Assembly (NCBI GenBank): GCA_032433595.1
Contig: JASWJB010000368.1
Location: forward strand, 1-38,860
Length of the DNA stretch: 38,860 bases
Reading direction: 5' to 3'
Origin: Conoideocrella luteorostrata
Lineage: Eukaryota; Ascomycota; Sordariomycetes; Hypocreales; Clavicipitaceae
Made by a program: the position numbers and the translations under genes. Below the pieces are notes generated by a model. That model made no database searches. It was not told the origin of the DNA and saw only the letters and a list, made by a program, of their open reading frames with translations. How positions within the stretch are numbered: the first letter of the stretch is position 1; each line of letters starts with the position of its first letter. This document shows, one piece after another, positions 19,830-30,296 of the stretch.

Positions 19830-21625
19830 ATGGACGTCCATTTATTGGTCTATGACCTCTCCCGCGGACTCGCTCGTCAATTGTCCGCGGGTATCCTGGG
19901 CTTTCAGCTCGACGCCATTTACCACACATCAATCCAACTGAATGGACGCGAGTACGTCTACGACGGAGGCATCATTGCCATCACACCCGGTACATCGCAT
20001 CTTGGCGAACCTTTGGAGAAGCAACATCTCGGCACGACCAATCTGCCCATGGACATCATTGAAGAGTATCTAGACTCCATTCGCCCCATATTCACGTTAG
20101 AGGTAGGCGGTTCCGCTGCGGGTGCCCCAAAGCGTTCACAAGACTGATTGTCCATTAGGCTTATGATCTTTTCCGCCATAACTGCAACAATTTTAGTGAC
20201 TCGTTTGCCAATTTTCTTGTCGGCAGTGGCATCCCGAGCCACATCGTCAACATGCCCCAGGCGGTGTTGGACTCGCCCATGGGCCGGATGCTATTTTCCC
20301 AGCTCACCCAAGGCGTCAATGCAGGTCGATCAAATGGATCTATCCTGGGCTTAGAGCAGAGTGCACAGGCACCTGCACCTGCTAACGTGGGTAGCACGCA
20401 AAGCGTCAAGAGAGTGTCCAGGTCAGACGAGCTTTCCCGTCTGCTGGACGGAGCAAAGCAGTCCTGTGCCATCATCTTCTTCACCTCGGCGACTTGTCCA
20501 CCTTGTAAGATGATGTACCCTACTTTCGACAAGCTCGCCGAAGAATTTGGAAAACAAGTCACATTCATCAAGATTGACATCGATCAGCCGTCTACAGTGG
20601 ACATATCACAAAGCTTCTCTATTCGAGCAACACCAACATTTGTCACTATGCTAAAAGGGACTGAAGAGAACAGATGGAGCGGGGCGGACCAGGCAGCTTT
20701 ACGAGGGAACGTGCAGTTACTTGCGCAAATGGCTCACCAGAGTCACCCACATGAGAGACTTCGATTACCAAGCTTCGCTAACTCCAACGTCAAGCCCGTT
20801 CTTTATTCCAAGGTGCCACCACTGGCAAAGCTTGATGTAAAGATGGGAGACGAGGTGGCCAACTGCGCCCAAGTGAAGAAGCTCAAAGAGTTTCTCAAGG
20901 CAAAGAGTAATTTTGGCGCTCAAGATGCTGTCCTGCCTCACCTTGGAGAACTGTCCAGCTACATGCAAGAAACAGTCTCAAGCCTGGGCACTGAGATTTT
21001 ATTTGCCGTCGTTGACTTGTTCAGATGTGCTTTGGCTGACCCTCGTGTCAGCGCATACTTTGCAGAGGAATCCAAGTGTGTGACCGTCAAAACAATCTTG
21101 AACTTTGTCAACGACCAAGATGCATGCCCTTATGCACTACGCTTAGTGACGGTACAGATGGCATGTAACATGTTTTCATCACCGCTGTTTGAACATGAAG
21201 TTCTCCGCAACTTGGATGTCAGAGCAGCATTGGTTCGGTTAGTTTCCACAAGCTTTCTCGATGATGCGCACAACAACGTTCGAGTAGCATCGTCGTCGCT
21301 CTTATTCAATATCGCACTGGCCAACCGCCAAGCCAGGGCCAAAGACCCAAAGTCTAGCATTCCGGAGGAAGACGAAGTGGAGTTGGCAGCGGCTCTGGTA
21401 GAGGCTATCAGTCAAGAGGAGAAGTCGACGGAAGCTCTGCAAGGCATGCTATCTGCTTTGGGGCATCTGGTATTTGGTACAAGTTTGGACGGTGAACTAG
21501 CAGATTTGTTAAGAGTCCTGGATGCGCAGGGGACAATAGCCTCCAAGAAAACACAGTTTCCGAATGAGAAGCTGATATCAGAAGTGGCGGATGAATTGTT
21601 GGGGAAGGGACTGAGAAAGCCATAG
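19830..21625 (+). CDS. PPPDE (DeSI-like)-thioredoxin-PUL domain protein
   Basis: There are two exons, 19830-20102 and 20159-21625, with a 56-nt intron (GTAGGC...CATTAG); the spliced frame gives 579 residues. Residues 1-125 are a PPPDE/DeSI-type papain-like peptidase domain, with a candidate catalytic His32 (YHTSI) and Cys100 in FRHNCNNFSD; known relatives remove ubiquitin or SUMO. Residues about 175-285 form a thioredoxin fold with active site TCPPC (Cys204, Cys207), instead of the usual WCGPC, and the conserved cis-proline context RATPTF. Residues about 300-579 resemble an ARM-like PUL domain, which in PLAA/Ufd3 proteins binds Cdc48/p97. The combination suggests a cytosolic or nuclear protein linking deconjugation with Cdc48, but this is inferred. 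The start is chosen at the first ATG giving the full MDVHLLVYDL strand of the PPPDE fold. The neighbour downstream is convergent. Confidence 0.85.
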
Positions 21626-22346
21626 ACATAGATAAAACATACGCAAGAGGAAGGAGGAGGAAACCGGGATATGGGTCAAAATGACTCGTGATCATGGAGC
21701 ATGATCATATAGTAGAGAAATCATAATTCACAATCTCATGTTGGTGTCGCACACACACAAGAATTGAACTGCTGACTCATCCTCCCGTTTAGGATTAGCG
21801 TCTGCATCCACCCTCCGACCCTTTATCTTCCCACACGCTGCCGAAATCTTTCAGAATTTTCTTCTTCTTTTCTTCTTCATCAAAAAGCCAACTGAGCTGC
21901 CACGACCTTCACCCAGACTTTCCTACGGTGTCGCGTTGCCTTTCCCCTACGGGGGAATCGCTCAGAAGAGTAAAACCCTTGGATATAGGAAATTTTCCGC
22001 AAGATTGTCTTCGGACGATGTCTTTCAGTAGGCGGAATAATGCCAAGAAGGGGGGATATTTTTTTTTATGAAGAATGCGTAACAGTGACTGTGGACCATG
22101 TGCAAAGACCGATATCAGGAAGCTTGTCGCATTGCCTGGAGCACTGCCTTGTCGTACCACTACTGGCCCGTACTTTTAAACATTCACTGCATTTCAGCCG
22201 ACGCCGCTATGAAGAAATTTCTGCAACTCCATTGCTGGCAGCAGCAACGACGACAATAACAGTATTATAAAGACGATGTCATGTTAATTCATGTTATGAC
22301 TGTACTATTAATCAAACCCCCGCCCCCCATGGCAATCAATCTAGCA
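21626..22346. other. Intergenic region between convergent genes
   Basis: About 720 bp hold the 3' flanks of the PPPDE-thioredoxin gene and of the small protein gene on the other strand. Open frames here are short and without domains. A weak tRNA-like fold was examined and rejected. Confidence 0.5.
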
Positions 22347-22721
22347 TCAGTCTTGAGTCACCTCAGTCAAGTCCCCTCCTGGTTGTTTACTCCTGTGCTG
22401 ATCTCGCACAAACCTCTCAATCTTGGGATCATGATCTGGGCGTTCAGGTGGGCCAGGAGGTTGAGGTTCGTCTTTTTTAGGATGTTCCTTAGGCCCTAAG
22501 ATTTTAGATGCAGCGGGGATGAACTCTGTGACTGGGATTGGTCAGTCAAAAATAAATGCCAAAGCAAATGAGGAAAAAATTTAGAACAAAGCTGTACTCT
22601 TTTCCACGACGGGGTGTGGCTTTGGATCTTGGTCGCGCTCTCGCTGTTCTACCGCTGCCTTGTCTAGTTGATCCTTGAAGGTGTTTTCAGGAGCATCAGA
22701 GGTAGGATTTTCGGCGGCCAT
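22347..22721 (-). CDS. Small conserved-looking fungal protein, 102 aa, two exons
   Basis: There are two minus-strand exons, 22721-22598 and 22531-22347, joined across a 66-nt intron (GTACAG, branch-like CTGAC, CCCAG). The splice gives an uninterrupted 102-residue protein: exon 1 starts MAAENPTSDAPENTFKDQL and ends KPHPVVEK; exon 2 reads ITEFIPAASKILGP and then a proline- and charge-rich tail with PPERPDHDPKIERFVRDQH. The protein is hydrophilic, with no signal peptide or membrane segment. A C-terminal acidic/basic IERFVRDQHRSK block looks like the conserved core of a small family of unknown function; I recall similar proteins in other ascomycetes but cannot name them. Each exon alone is too short to stand out as an ORF. 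It is divergent from the COG0523 GTPase gene across 463 bp. Confidence 0.7.
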
Positions 22722-23184
22722 TTTTGTTGGTATTTTTTAATCCGGAGTTCTTGATGCTCGGTTAATATATGAAATTATGTAGGAAATGAAGAGTATTTGA
22801 ATAGTTAGAAGACAACAGGCGAAATCAAGGTTGAGGCTGTGCCAAGAAGCTTCAACCTTCATGATGCCATGGCTATGGCTCTGGGACCGGTACACCTGAA
22901 AATGACGTCAAAAACTAGCGACAGTGCAGTCAGTTGCTGTGTTGTCCACTGTATCCAGCGCTGAGGTGGGCAAGTGGGGTGACAGATCATAGCGCAACTG
23001 CCCCAGTTTGACGTTCTACGGAACATGAGTCGGGCGATAAGATAACGGTAGCCACTTCTCGATCGCCAAGTCGCTCAACATCTTGAGGGAAAAGGCGCAT
23101 GATTTTCCTAGCAGCCATAGTCACCCCCTCCCCTCAAGCCAGCCACGATTCCGAGCGCATTCCAGCCGCTCATCGTGACACACA
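22722..23184. promoter_or_regulatory. Divergent promoter with a CRE palindrome
   Basis: 463 bp separate the starts of the small minus-strand gene and the COG0523 GTPase gene, so both promoters must be here. A perfect TGACGTCA (CRE, bound by ATF/CREB-type bZIP factors in fungi) lies at 22903-22910, about 180 bp from one start and 275 bp from the other. No obvious TATA box is seen near either start. Confidence 0.4.
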
Positions 23185-24309
23185 ATGGCACCTATACCCA
23201 TAACCATTGTTACCGGCTTTCTCGGGTCCGGCAAAACCACCCTCATCCTGAACCTCATCCCGCAGCTGCGCCAGAAGAATCCGAAATACAAACTCGCCCT
23301 CCTCAAAAATGAGTTCGGCGACTTGGCGGTCGACTCCCAGCTGGCTTCTTCCTCTGCTATTTCCGGCGTGCAAGAGATGCTCAACGGCTGCATATGCTGC
23401 AACCTCGTTGGCCAATTAGGTCCCGCGCTGGACGAGCTCGAGAAAACGGTTATACCCGACCGAATCATCATTGAGACAAGCGGCTCCGCGTTCCCTGCGA
23501 CGCTGGCGCTCGAAGTGAACCGTTTGGCTCGCGACACGGGCAAATACCTGCTGGATGGTGTCATCAGCGTGATTGACGTGGAGAACTGGCAGGGATATGA
23601 GGATACAAGCTACACGGCCAAGATCCAGGCACGGTACACGGACTTGATTGTGTTTAACAAGTGGGAAGGCGCTGGCGAGGACAGATATGAGAACTGCCTC
23701 GACAGGGTGGGCGATTTGGATGTGGACGTGGCTAAGACGAAGAGCACAAAGGGCTGGGTTGACATGGATTTGGTGTTTGGTATAGATGGCGGGTTGGCAA
23801 ACGAGCTGACCGAGGCGGATGTCAACGGTGGCGATCATACCGGCCACGACCACAGCAAGAATGGCACCAACGGTCATTCTCACGACCACCAGAGCGAGGT
23901 AGAGGTTCTCTCCATTGAGCTCAAGGGCGAGTCTCCCACATCCGCGGTATCTACCGATAAGCTGCTCACGCTGCTCAGCGCCGCCCCCAAAGACGAAGCA
24001 TACCGCATCAAAGCCGTTGCCACTCTTTCAACAACGCCCAAAAACTCCGATGTGGATGTACCACAGCCCGCGGACCACCCCAAGGGGCGATATATTCTCA
24101 ACTGGGCGTTCGGTAGATGGACGTTTACTCCCATGGCCGCGGAGCAGCCGGAACACGACTCAAGTCATGAAACGGCATTGCGGATGACCATGATTCTGGC
24201 GCGATACGAAAGTAATAAGTGGAAGAAGAAGTTGGAAGCGGGGGGTTATGTTGAGTTGGAAGGCACAGCGAATAGAGGGGATTGCCTGAGCGTGAAACGG
24301 ATTCTTTAG
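23185..24309 (+). CDS. COG0523/CobW-family metal-binding P-loop GTPase
   Basis: The 374-residue, intronless product is a G3E-family GTPase. Residues 11-19 are the Walker A motif GFLGSGKTT. KNEFG at 41-45 and the metal site GCICCN (Cys69, Cys71, Cys72; CxCC) are the family hallmarks. ETSGSA at 97-102 follows. The guanine-specificity motif reads NKWE at 158-161 instead of NKxD. A histidine-rich loop at 217-234 (DHTGHDHS, GHSHDH) should bind zinc or a similar metal. Residues about 240-373 form the CobW C-terminal domain. It probably acts as a cytosolic metallochaperone. The N-terminal CPELVP-like motif of ZNG1, which docks on methionine aminopeptidase 1, is absent, so this is likely another COG0523 subgroup. 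The target metalloprotein is not known. Confidence 0.9.
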   Translation: MAPIPITIVTGFLGSGKTTLILNLIPQLRQKNPKYKLALLKNEFGDLAVDSQLASSSAISGVQEMLNGCICCNLVGQLGPALDELEKTVIPDRIIIETSGSAFPATLALEVNRLARDTGKYLLDGVISVIDVENWQGYEDTSYTAKIQARYTDLIVFNKWEGAGEDRYENCLDRVGDLDVDVAKTKSTKGWVDMDLVFGIDGGLANELTEADVNGGDHTGHDHSKNGTNGHSHDHQSEVEVLSIELKGESPTSAVSTDKLLTLLSAAPKDEAYRIKAVATLSTTPKNSDVDVPQPADHPKGRYILNWAFGRWTFTPMAAEQPEHDSSHETALRMTMILARYESNKWKKKLEAGGYVELEGTANRGDCLSVKRIL

Positions 24310-24475
24310 AGACTAGAAACGCAGAGCATATAGACGAGATATGATACATGACAGATAGAGGACATTTGATGTACGGAAACAGATGTCTTGAATAGATTAT
24401 AGACATCGCAATCCATGATGCACAACGGTGCTTGACAAGCTGGTATACTATTAAAGCAGCTGTCTGAGAGGCGTT

Positions 24476-25837
24476 TTACCACCTGCTCCCCTGCCCTGTG
24501 TCCCATTCAACGCCAAAGCTTACGGTTTTGTACCCTACCTTTTTCTTGAGCGCCCGCTTGATGATGCTTCTATCTGGTAGTGGAGAAAGACGCTTCAAAG
24601 AACGAAGCTCAGCAGTAGAACGATTCACAGTTGGGTCCCTGTGTTCAGCAACCTGATTCCAGTCTATGCCCTCATCCCCCCGGTTCGTATCAGCATCGGG
24701 GTTTTCCTTCAGCAAAGCCTTTGGTGGCTTCATGTTATTTACTGTACCACCACAGAGAACACAAAAGTCCCTCCTACCCCCTGGGAACTGAGCACACAGA
24801 CGGCACTGCACGTCAGTTGGTTCCTCGCTCTCAAACTCTCTGTACCAATTTTTATTTTTATCCTCTCTAGGCCTATCAAGATTGTGCCTCTCCGGCCGCA
24901 ATGGTCTTGGTATCTGGGCTTTTTTCAACTCCCCATCGGTCACTGCCTGAGTGTCTTTCCTGATCTCTGCAAGCCGAGGCCACAGACCGCTCGTGGCAGC
25001 CTGGTAGGGAGTGGTTGGTACATCCGGCAGGGGCGCAGCTGACCCCTTGGGTTTAAACGCCTCGTGCCAGTTTATACCTTCATCTTCCCCGCGCCCATCG
25101 ACCATGTACCGCTTCTCCGGCAGCAACGGGCTTGGAACCTGGACTGCCTCGTCCAAGTCCACATCACTTACGGTGCCGCAGAGAGCATCAAGGGCCTTAT
25201 CGATTTCTGTAGGCTGGGAACACAGACTGTTCGTTGTGTCCCGGTAGGACGAATATGTCAAATCAGGCAAAGACGCAATTGAGTCCTCGGTGTCAAGCGT
25301 CTCGGGCCGTTTATACTCCCTGCGCCTACCACTAATGGTATGCTTTTCCGGCGGCAGCAACCGCCTCGGCATCGCTTCTTCTTCCAACTCCTCATCAGGC
25401 ACGGCACCACAGAGCGCATCGATGTCCTTTTCGATCTCGACAGACTGAGAGACCAGACGGCCCGCTGTGTGCCGGTCTGGATCATCGCGAAACGCGTATT
25501 CGTTCGCGGCGGCGGCACCACAGAGGGCATTAATGTCTTTTTCGATCTGCGCAGACTGCGAGCTCAGACGGCCCCATGTATTCTCGTGTTTGTCCTCATA
25601 AGAGGAATACTCACTTACTGAGCGTGACTCGGTGACCTCGGAGGTGCGCGACTCGGTGCTGCTGCGCCGAGACGCTGCGGACAGCAATGCAGGAGGCCCG
25701 GTGACGATTTCTTCCCGGAGGTCTGATATCTCGCTCTGCAGCTCTTGCAGGTATACGATGGTGATTTCGTGAGTGAGAGCGGCTGCAGAGCGGGATTGCG
25801 AGCCGGCAGACGGCGATGGCGATGGCGATGGCGACAT
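24476..25837 (-). CDS. Repeat protein of unknown function with C-terminal C4 (zinc-knuckle-like) motif
   Basis: The product is a 453-residue intronless protein that I do not recognise. After an SPSPSPSPS start and a short coiled-coil-like segment (residues 22-45), a unit of about 75-80 residues is repeated. Its core, SQ-x-x-EI-[ED]-K-x-[IL]-x-ALCG, occurs at 88-108, 126-146 and 204-223, with a decayed fourth copy at 284-304. The second, third and fourth units also share a following block P-[RS]-x-L-x-PE[KR] and a GR-[RG]-E-D/NW-type block. Residues 345-362 hold C-x2-C-x10-C-x2-C, which may bind zinc. The C-terminal tail is basic (RALKKKVGYK). It is mostly hydrophilic and probably disordered outside these blocks. 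It is convergent with the GTPase gene, 166 bp away. A nuclear or cytosolic scaffold role is only a guess. The frame is certain; the function is open. Confidence 0.75.
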   Translation of the reverse strand: MSPSPSPSPSAGSQSRSAAALTHEITIVYLQELQSEISDLREEIVTGPPALLSAASRRSSTESRTSEVTESRSVSEYSSYEDKHENTWGRLSSQSAQIEKDINALCGAAAANEYAFRDDPDRHTAGRLVSQSVEIEKDIDALCGAVPDEELEEEAMPRRLLPPEKHTISGRRREYKRPETLDTEDSIASLPDLTYSSYRDTTNSLCSQPTEIDKALDALCGTVSDVDLDEAVQVPSPLLPEKRYMVDGRGEDEGINWHEAFKPKGSAAPLPDVPTTPYQAATSGLWPRLAEIRKDTQAVTDGELKKAQIPRPLRPERHNLDRPREDKNKNWYREFESEEPTDVQCRLCAQFPGGRRDFCVLCGGTVNNMKPPKALLKENPDADTNRGDEGIDWNQVAEHRDPTVNRSTAELRSLKRLSPLPDRSIIKRALKKKVGYKTVSFGVEWDTGQGSRW

Positions 25838-26149
25838 GACGGCTGAATGGCGGGAGTTTGGTAAGAAAGGAAAAAAGGGCTACGCTGTGGAAGAGTGGCT
25901 TTTCTTACAGCACATGCTTTATCGAAACGAGGTCTTTGTTGAAAGGCTGTGAATGGGATGCTGTGAATAAACCCACACACAAAGACCACACAAAGAGGCT
26001 ATGAATTCATTCGGTTTTGGTTTCCACACAACGACTACCTAAACTGACTGCCTGACTATGCGTAAGTCCTTATTTACATGCGACTTGCAAAAACACCCAG
26101 AATTAAATAGCAAGAAAAAAAAATTGGTATAACTGGTCGTAATCATAAC
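25838..26149. other. Intergenic region, 312 bp
   Basis: This is the promoter side of the repeat-protein gene and the 3' flank of the cotransporter gene, both on the minus strand. Short A-runs occur at 26114-26124. No gene is seen. Confidence 0.6.
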
Positions 26150-29100
26150 TCATAGACTAACAGTAACAGTCATGCTATTACTCAAAACCATCAACGTAGG
26201 CGGAAGGTCATTACACAGCAATTCCACGTCAGAAAGATACTGAATTGTAGAAACCTCATCCGAGCTCGTTCCATCGGATGGGATCGGCAACGTAGTCATT
26301 AGAACAGCGGTCTCTTTGGAGTGCTGTCGCATCAGCTCATTGAGGATCAGGTGTTGCGCTCGACTGGGCAGGTCGTTAAACGAGAGTGCCGTGCCGGGAC
26401 TGGAAAAGACGGACCCGGAGCCACTTTCAGTGCCATCATGCGGGCCATGGTCTCGGTAGTGTTCCGCGTGTTCTGGAATCATGGATGCATTTGCGTCGTG
26501 ACCTAGCGTTGAGTACTGCGAGTTTTGTCGAGAATGGTGTCGCGAGTGTGATCCTGAATGGGACTGAATTGGCGGCGGATTCGCAAAAGAAATGGTTCTG
26601 GATCCCTCTTCACCGCTGACTGTTGTCTCTGGGAGCGGACGACTGGAGAACTTCCCGAGAGAGGACTGTCTTGAGAACGCAGGCCGTTCTACCCTCGGCG
26701 TGGGGGGGTTCGAGGCAGATGGCGCAAAGCTGATTTTGGAGCCGTCATCCTCGGCGGTGATGGTGGTTTCCGGCACAGGTCGACTAGAAAAGCGAACGGC
26801 AGACGACTGGCGGGAGAAGTTGGGGCGTGCCGGCGTGGTGGTGCCGCCGCCACCGCCGCCGTCACGGGGTGCGAGAATGCCGCTTCTCGAGGGACTTGTT
26901 GAGCGTGCTCGCCCGGAACCATTTGATGGAAACTCCGGGACTTGCAGCGGATCCAGTACCGGAAAGGCCTCATTTTTGGCCGTGGAGCTACCTATTTCTG
27001 GCTGACCTGGCGGACTGGCTCGAATCTCGGCTACTTCCGGAACATGCAGCGCAGCTGGAGTTTCCGGCTTAGTCGTCGGCGTCAATGTCTCTGATGTAGA
27101 CATGGTGCCGTATGAGGGAGCAGTCAGGCTTGTGTCGATAGACTTTGGCTTTCTCCCCGCTCCAGACCTCGCAGATGACGGCGTCTTAGTTGTTGCCGTA
27201 TCGATCCCACGCCCAGCGTGTTCTGATTGGGGCAGCAGCAAGGGAAGCCGTGCTGGGTCGGGGCATGTGACGTCTGTGGTGAGGAACGGATCGCTATCAG
27301 GCTCATAGCCTTCATCCTCGGAGGCATGGTCAATATCAGAGTCAAGGTCCGTGTCAGATTCGTGATCCAGAAAGACGCCATCGTTAATGTGCGTAGTATG
27401 AATCCCCATGCTGACGCCGAGTTTCGAAAGAGTGGCAATGTCTGGCTTCCTAGGCATCTCCGACACTTCAGCCATGCTCTGTCTACGACGATCATTTCCA
27501 GGGTCCTCGTGCGGGTTATAACCACCGCCTGTTGAATCACGAAAATGCGCCAGCTGTGAAAGCTCCTGACTTGCTGAGAGGTCCTCTGCTTGTCTGCGGA
27601 ACGCTTGCAGATCTTCCCACCACCCCTCATCTTTCAGTGCCTCGCCAACCACGATTTCAGTATCGATGTCGTTGGCTATGCCATGGACAATGAGTTCGTA
27701 CATGTTGAGGTTCCCGGATGCCAGACAGAAAACGAGAACATTAGCATCGATGCGAAGCTTCTCCAAGAGCGCTTTGACTCTCGCGCTTTCCTCCGCAACC
27801 TCATGCTCGTATTCCACAAAGACCATGACACGAACCGCGAACGCTTTTCGCCAAGCATTCACGCTGTGCAAAATATGACCCAACTGAAGAATGAGAGTGT
27901 CTGTGGATGTTAGCATAGAGTAAAGTACCGGCGGACATGATGGGGGGGAGTGTCTGCTCACAAGTGTCAAAATTTGTCGTCACTAGGTTCTGGCCATCAG
28001 CAGATACCTCGGCGGACATTTGAATGGGCCAGAGGTCGATATATCTTTTTGTGTTGGCATCATCATGTCGAGGTGTTTCTAACGTATCGAATCCATGCGC
28101 TACGGCAACATTGAGCTTGTACCTCAGTGCCAAGTCTTCCAGCATGACCATATAATCCGTGGGCGACATCATGCCTTCTGTTCGGATGGCGTCCGTAGGA
28201 AGCACACCTTCGAGCAGCCGGGCGGATGTATCTCCACGTCGTCGTTTCACAGTCCCATCCTGCTGCTTTGGCCTGCGTTTCATTTTGGAAGCCGGAGACG
28301 CCGGGACATCGGGGATAGGAAGGCTCGGGTTTGACTTGCGTAAGTCTTCCATGTTATAAGAACCAAAAACGGCAATGTTCGGACGCATGCCACCTATGCC
28401 AGCTGACAACACCAGATTACGCACCCCCCAAATAATTGATGGTGACATGGTAAGCTGCACAAACGCTTTGATCCTGGAAAACTCAGAAATGTATCTCGTC
28501 CATGCCTGCTGTTGCAGGCGCGCTTCATGCACTCCTGTGTTGAAGTCATCAGTGACGATGACATGGCCCAGTATGTACAGGGATCCCTTCTTCATGGAAT
28601 TGCAAAATTGTATGAGCCGGGTCTGACGCCGTGGGTCGTTAATGAGAAGGATGATATGCGGCCGCCAGAACTTGATGTGTTCTGGCTTCAGACGCAACAG
28701 GTATTTCCGGACTTGATGATAGATGAGATTCTGGGAAACATCGCCCCATCGCTTCGGTGGGCATAAATAGTGTATCAGAAGGAAAATAAAAATTAAAACA
28801 CAGATAGCAATCGCCGCGTAAGTCTCATCAATGAAGAACATGGCGGCGGCAGACAGGAGGCTGCCAAGCCATGCTGTCTGCCAGTTGAAGAATTTGAAAC
28901 TGGGACGGAAGTTGGGGGCCGAACCAATCTTCAGTAAAAAGCAAGCCAGGTTCATCACAAAAAAAGTCATCTGCACCCATTAAAATAGGAAAGTAACGCA
29001 GAGTTTGAAGGATATGAACATACCTGGTACCCCATAGAAATAAAAGTCGCAATCTGATTCAAGTCTGCAAGCAGTGCCACCTGGGCAATGGCATAAGTCA

Positions 29101-30296
29101 AGAGAATGGCAAGAATCGGCTCATCGCTTTTCTTGGTTCCTCTGCCAAAGATAGATAGTCCCGGAAGAAGCTTATCCTTGGCTAAGGCCTGAAACAGCTT
29201 TGCAGAGCCGATGATACCCATCAGGGCTGAAAAGACAGTCACAGCGCACTCCCCTGCGAGAATGATAGGTGCAGACAAATTGGTTAGTGAAACAATGTTC
29301 GCGTTGGCGAGAAACGAGTCTCTCGAAATCGTACAGGCCATGGAAAGAATCACAGTGAAGTAGACGATAAAGGTTGTTAGCATTGCCCAAATTGAACCTC
29401 TAGGAATAGCCTGGCTTGGGTTTTTGAGATCTCCGGACATGGACGCACCAGCAAAGATGCCTGAAGTCGCTCTGAGGAAATGTTAGCATGGCCACACGTG
29501 CCGAGGGACTTCTGATGCATACGGAAATAAAATGCCAAATAAATCCCTAAATGTTGACAGTCCTCGATACACGCGGTGGTCGAAACTTGGCAAGAAGTTC
29601 TCAGCAAAGGTGTTCAAACTAATGCCGGTATACTCAATACCAGCGGCTTCGTCGATAAATGGAACCTGAAAAACGGCAGATATCGGAATACTGACTACTG
29701 CTATTGTTAAGATAGCCAACAATAGATTGGATGCTTTAGAAAACGTAGCCGATCCCAACAGACACATGCCAGTACACAGCAGCAAAGCCGCAGTTTGCAA
29801 ACCATAGGTTGTCCAATAGCCTTGGGGGAAGACAGACCCAACATTCAGCATGATGCAGTCAAGCAGACCGACAATGTTCATTGCGGTATTGAGGGCCTGA
29901 GCCAAGAAGAATAAAATTCCGATAGAACCTCCGAACTCAGGACCTAGAGATCTCGATATCAGGTAGTACGCGCCACCGCCTTTGACTTCGCCATTGGACG
30001 CAATGGCTGACAGGGATAAGATGGTCAAAAGGTCGACACAATATGCTGTAACTAACAGGCCTGGGGCGTCTTATCAGCACGCTCGTCTACCCAAAAATCG
30101 AGACAGCACTCTTACCTAATATCCCTAGGAATCCCACCTGCCCTAAAATCAAGCCAAAGCGCAAGAACATCAGAATACTCATGATATTAAGGCAAACAGG
30201 AATATAAACCCCGGACACCAAGCCCAGCTTGGAGCTTTTTCTTGCCGCCTCCATGACGGCTGGATGGTCGCCCTTGTCGTCCGGGGAGGCAGGCAT
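26150..30296 (-). CDS. Cation-chloride cotransporter (SLC12 family, Vhc1-like)
   Basis: There are five minus-strand exons: 30296-30116, 30060-29523, 29471-29024, 28970-27962 and 27900-26150. The four introns of 51-61 nt all have GT...AG, and the phases fit, giving 1308 residues. The N-terminal half is the transporter: CLNIMSILMFLRFGLILGQVG begins the first helix, GGGAYYLISRSLGPEFGG is an SLC12 hallmark, and SGIFAGASMSGDLKNPS and GSAKLFQALAKD follow, with about 11-12 helices. The C-terminal half is the cytosolic regulatory domain, ending with LMRQHSKETAVLMTTLP and YLSDVELL, typical of the family. A long serine-rich insert in it contains a duplicated block near residues 1080-1170 (SRQSS, FSSRP-x-PETT). 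The yeast homologue Vhc1 moves potassium and chloride across the vacuolar membrane; the same site is likely here. Length exceeds yeast Vhc1 mainly through the insert. Confidence 0.92.

Noticed and set aside
21741..21830. tRNA-like sequence on the minus strand (stem ATCCT/AGGAT, a GTTCAATTC-like loop)
   Set aside because: The anticodon loop lacks T at position 33, the T stem pairs badly and no matching acceptor stem is present.
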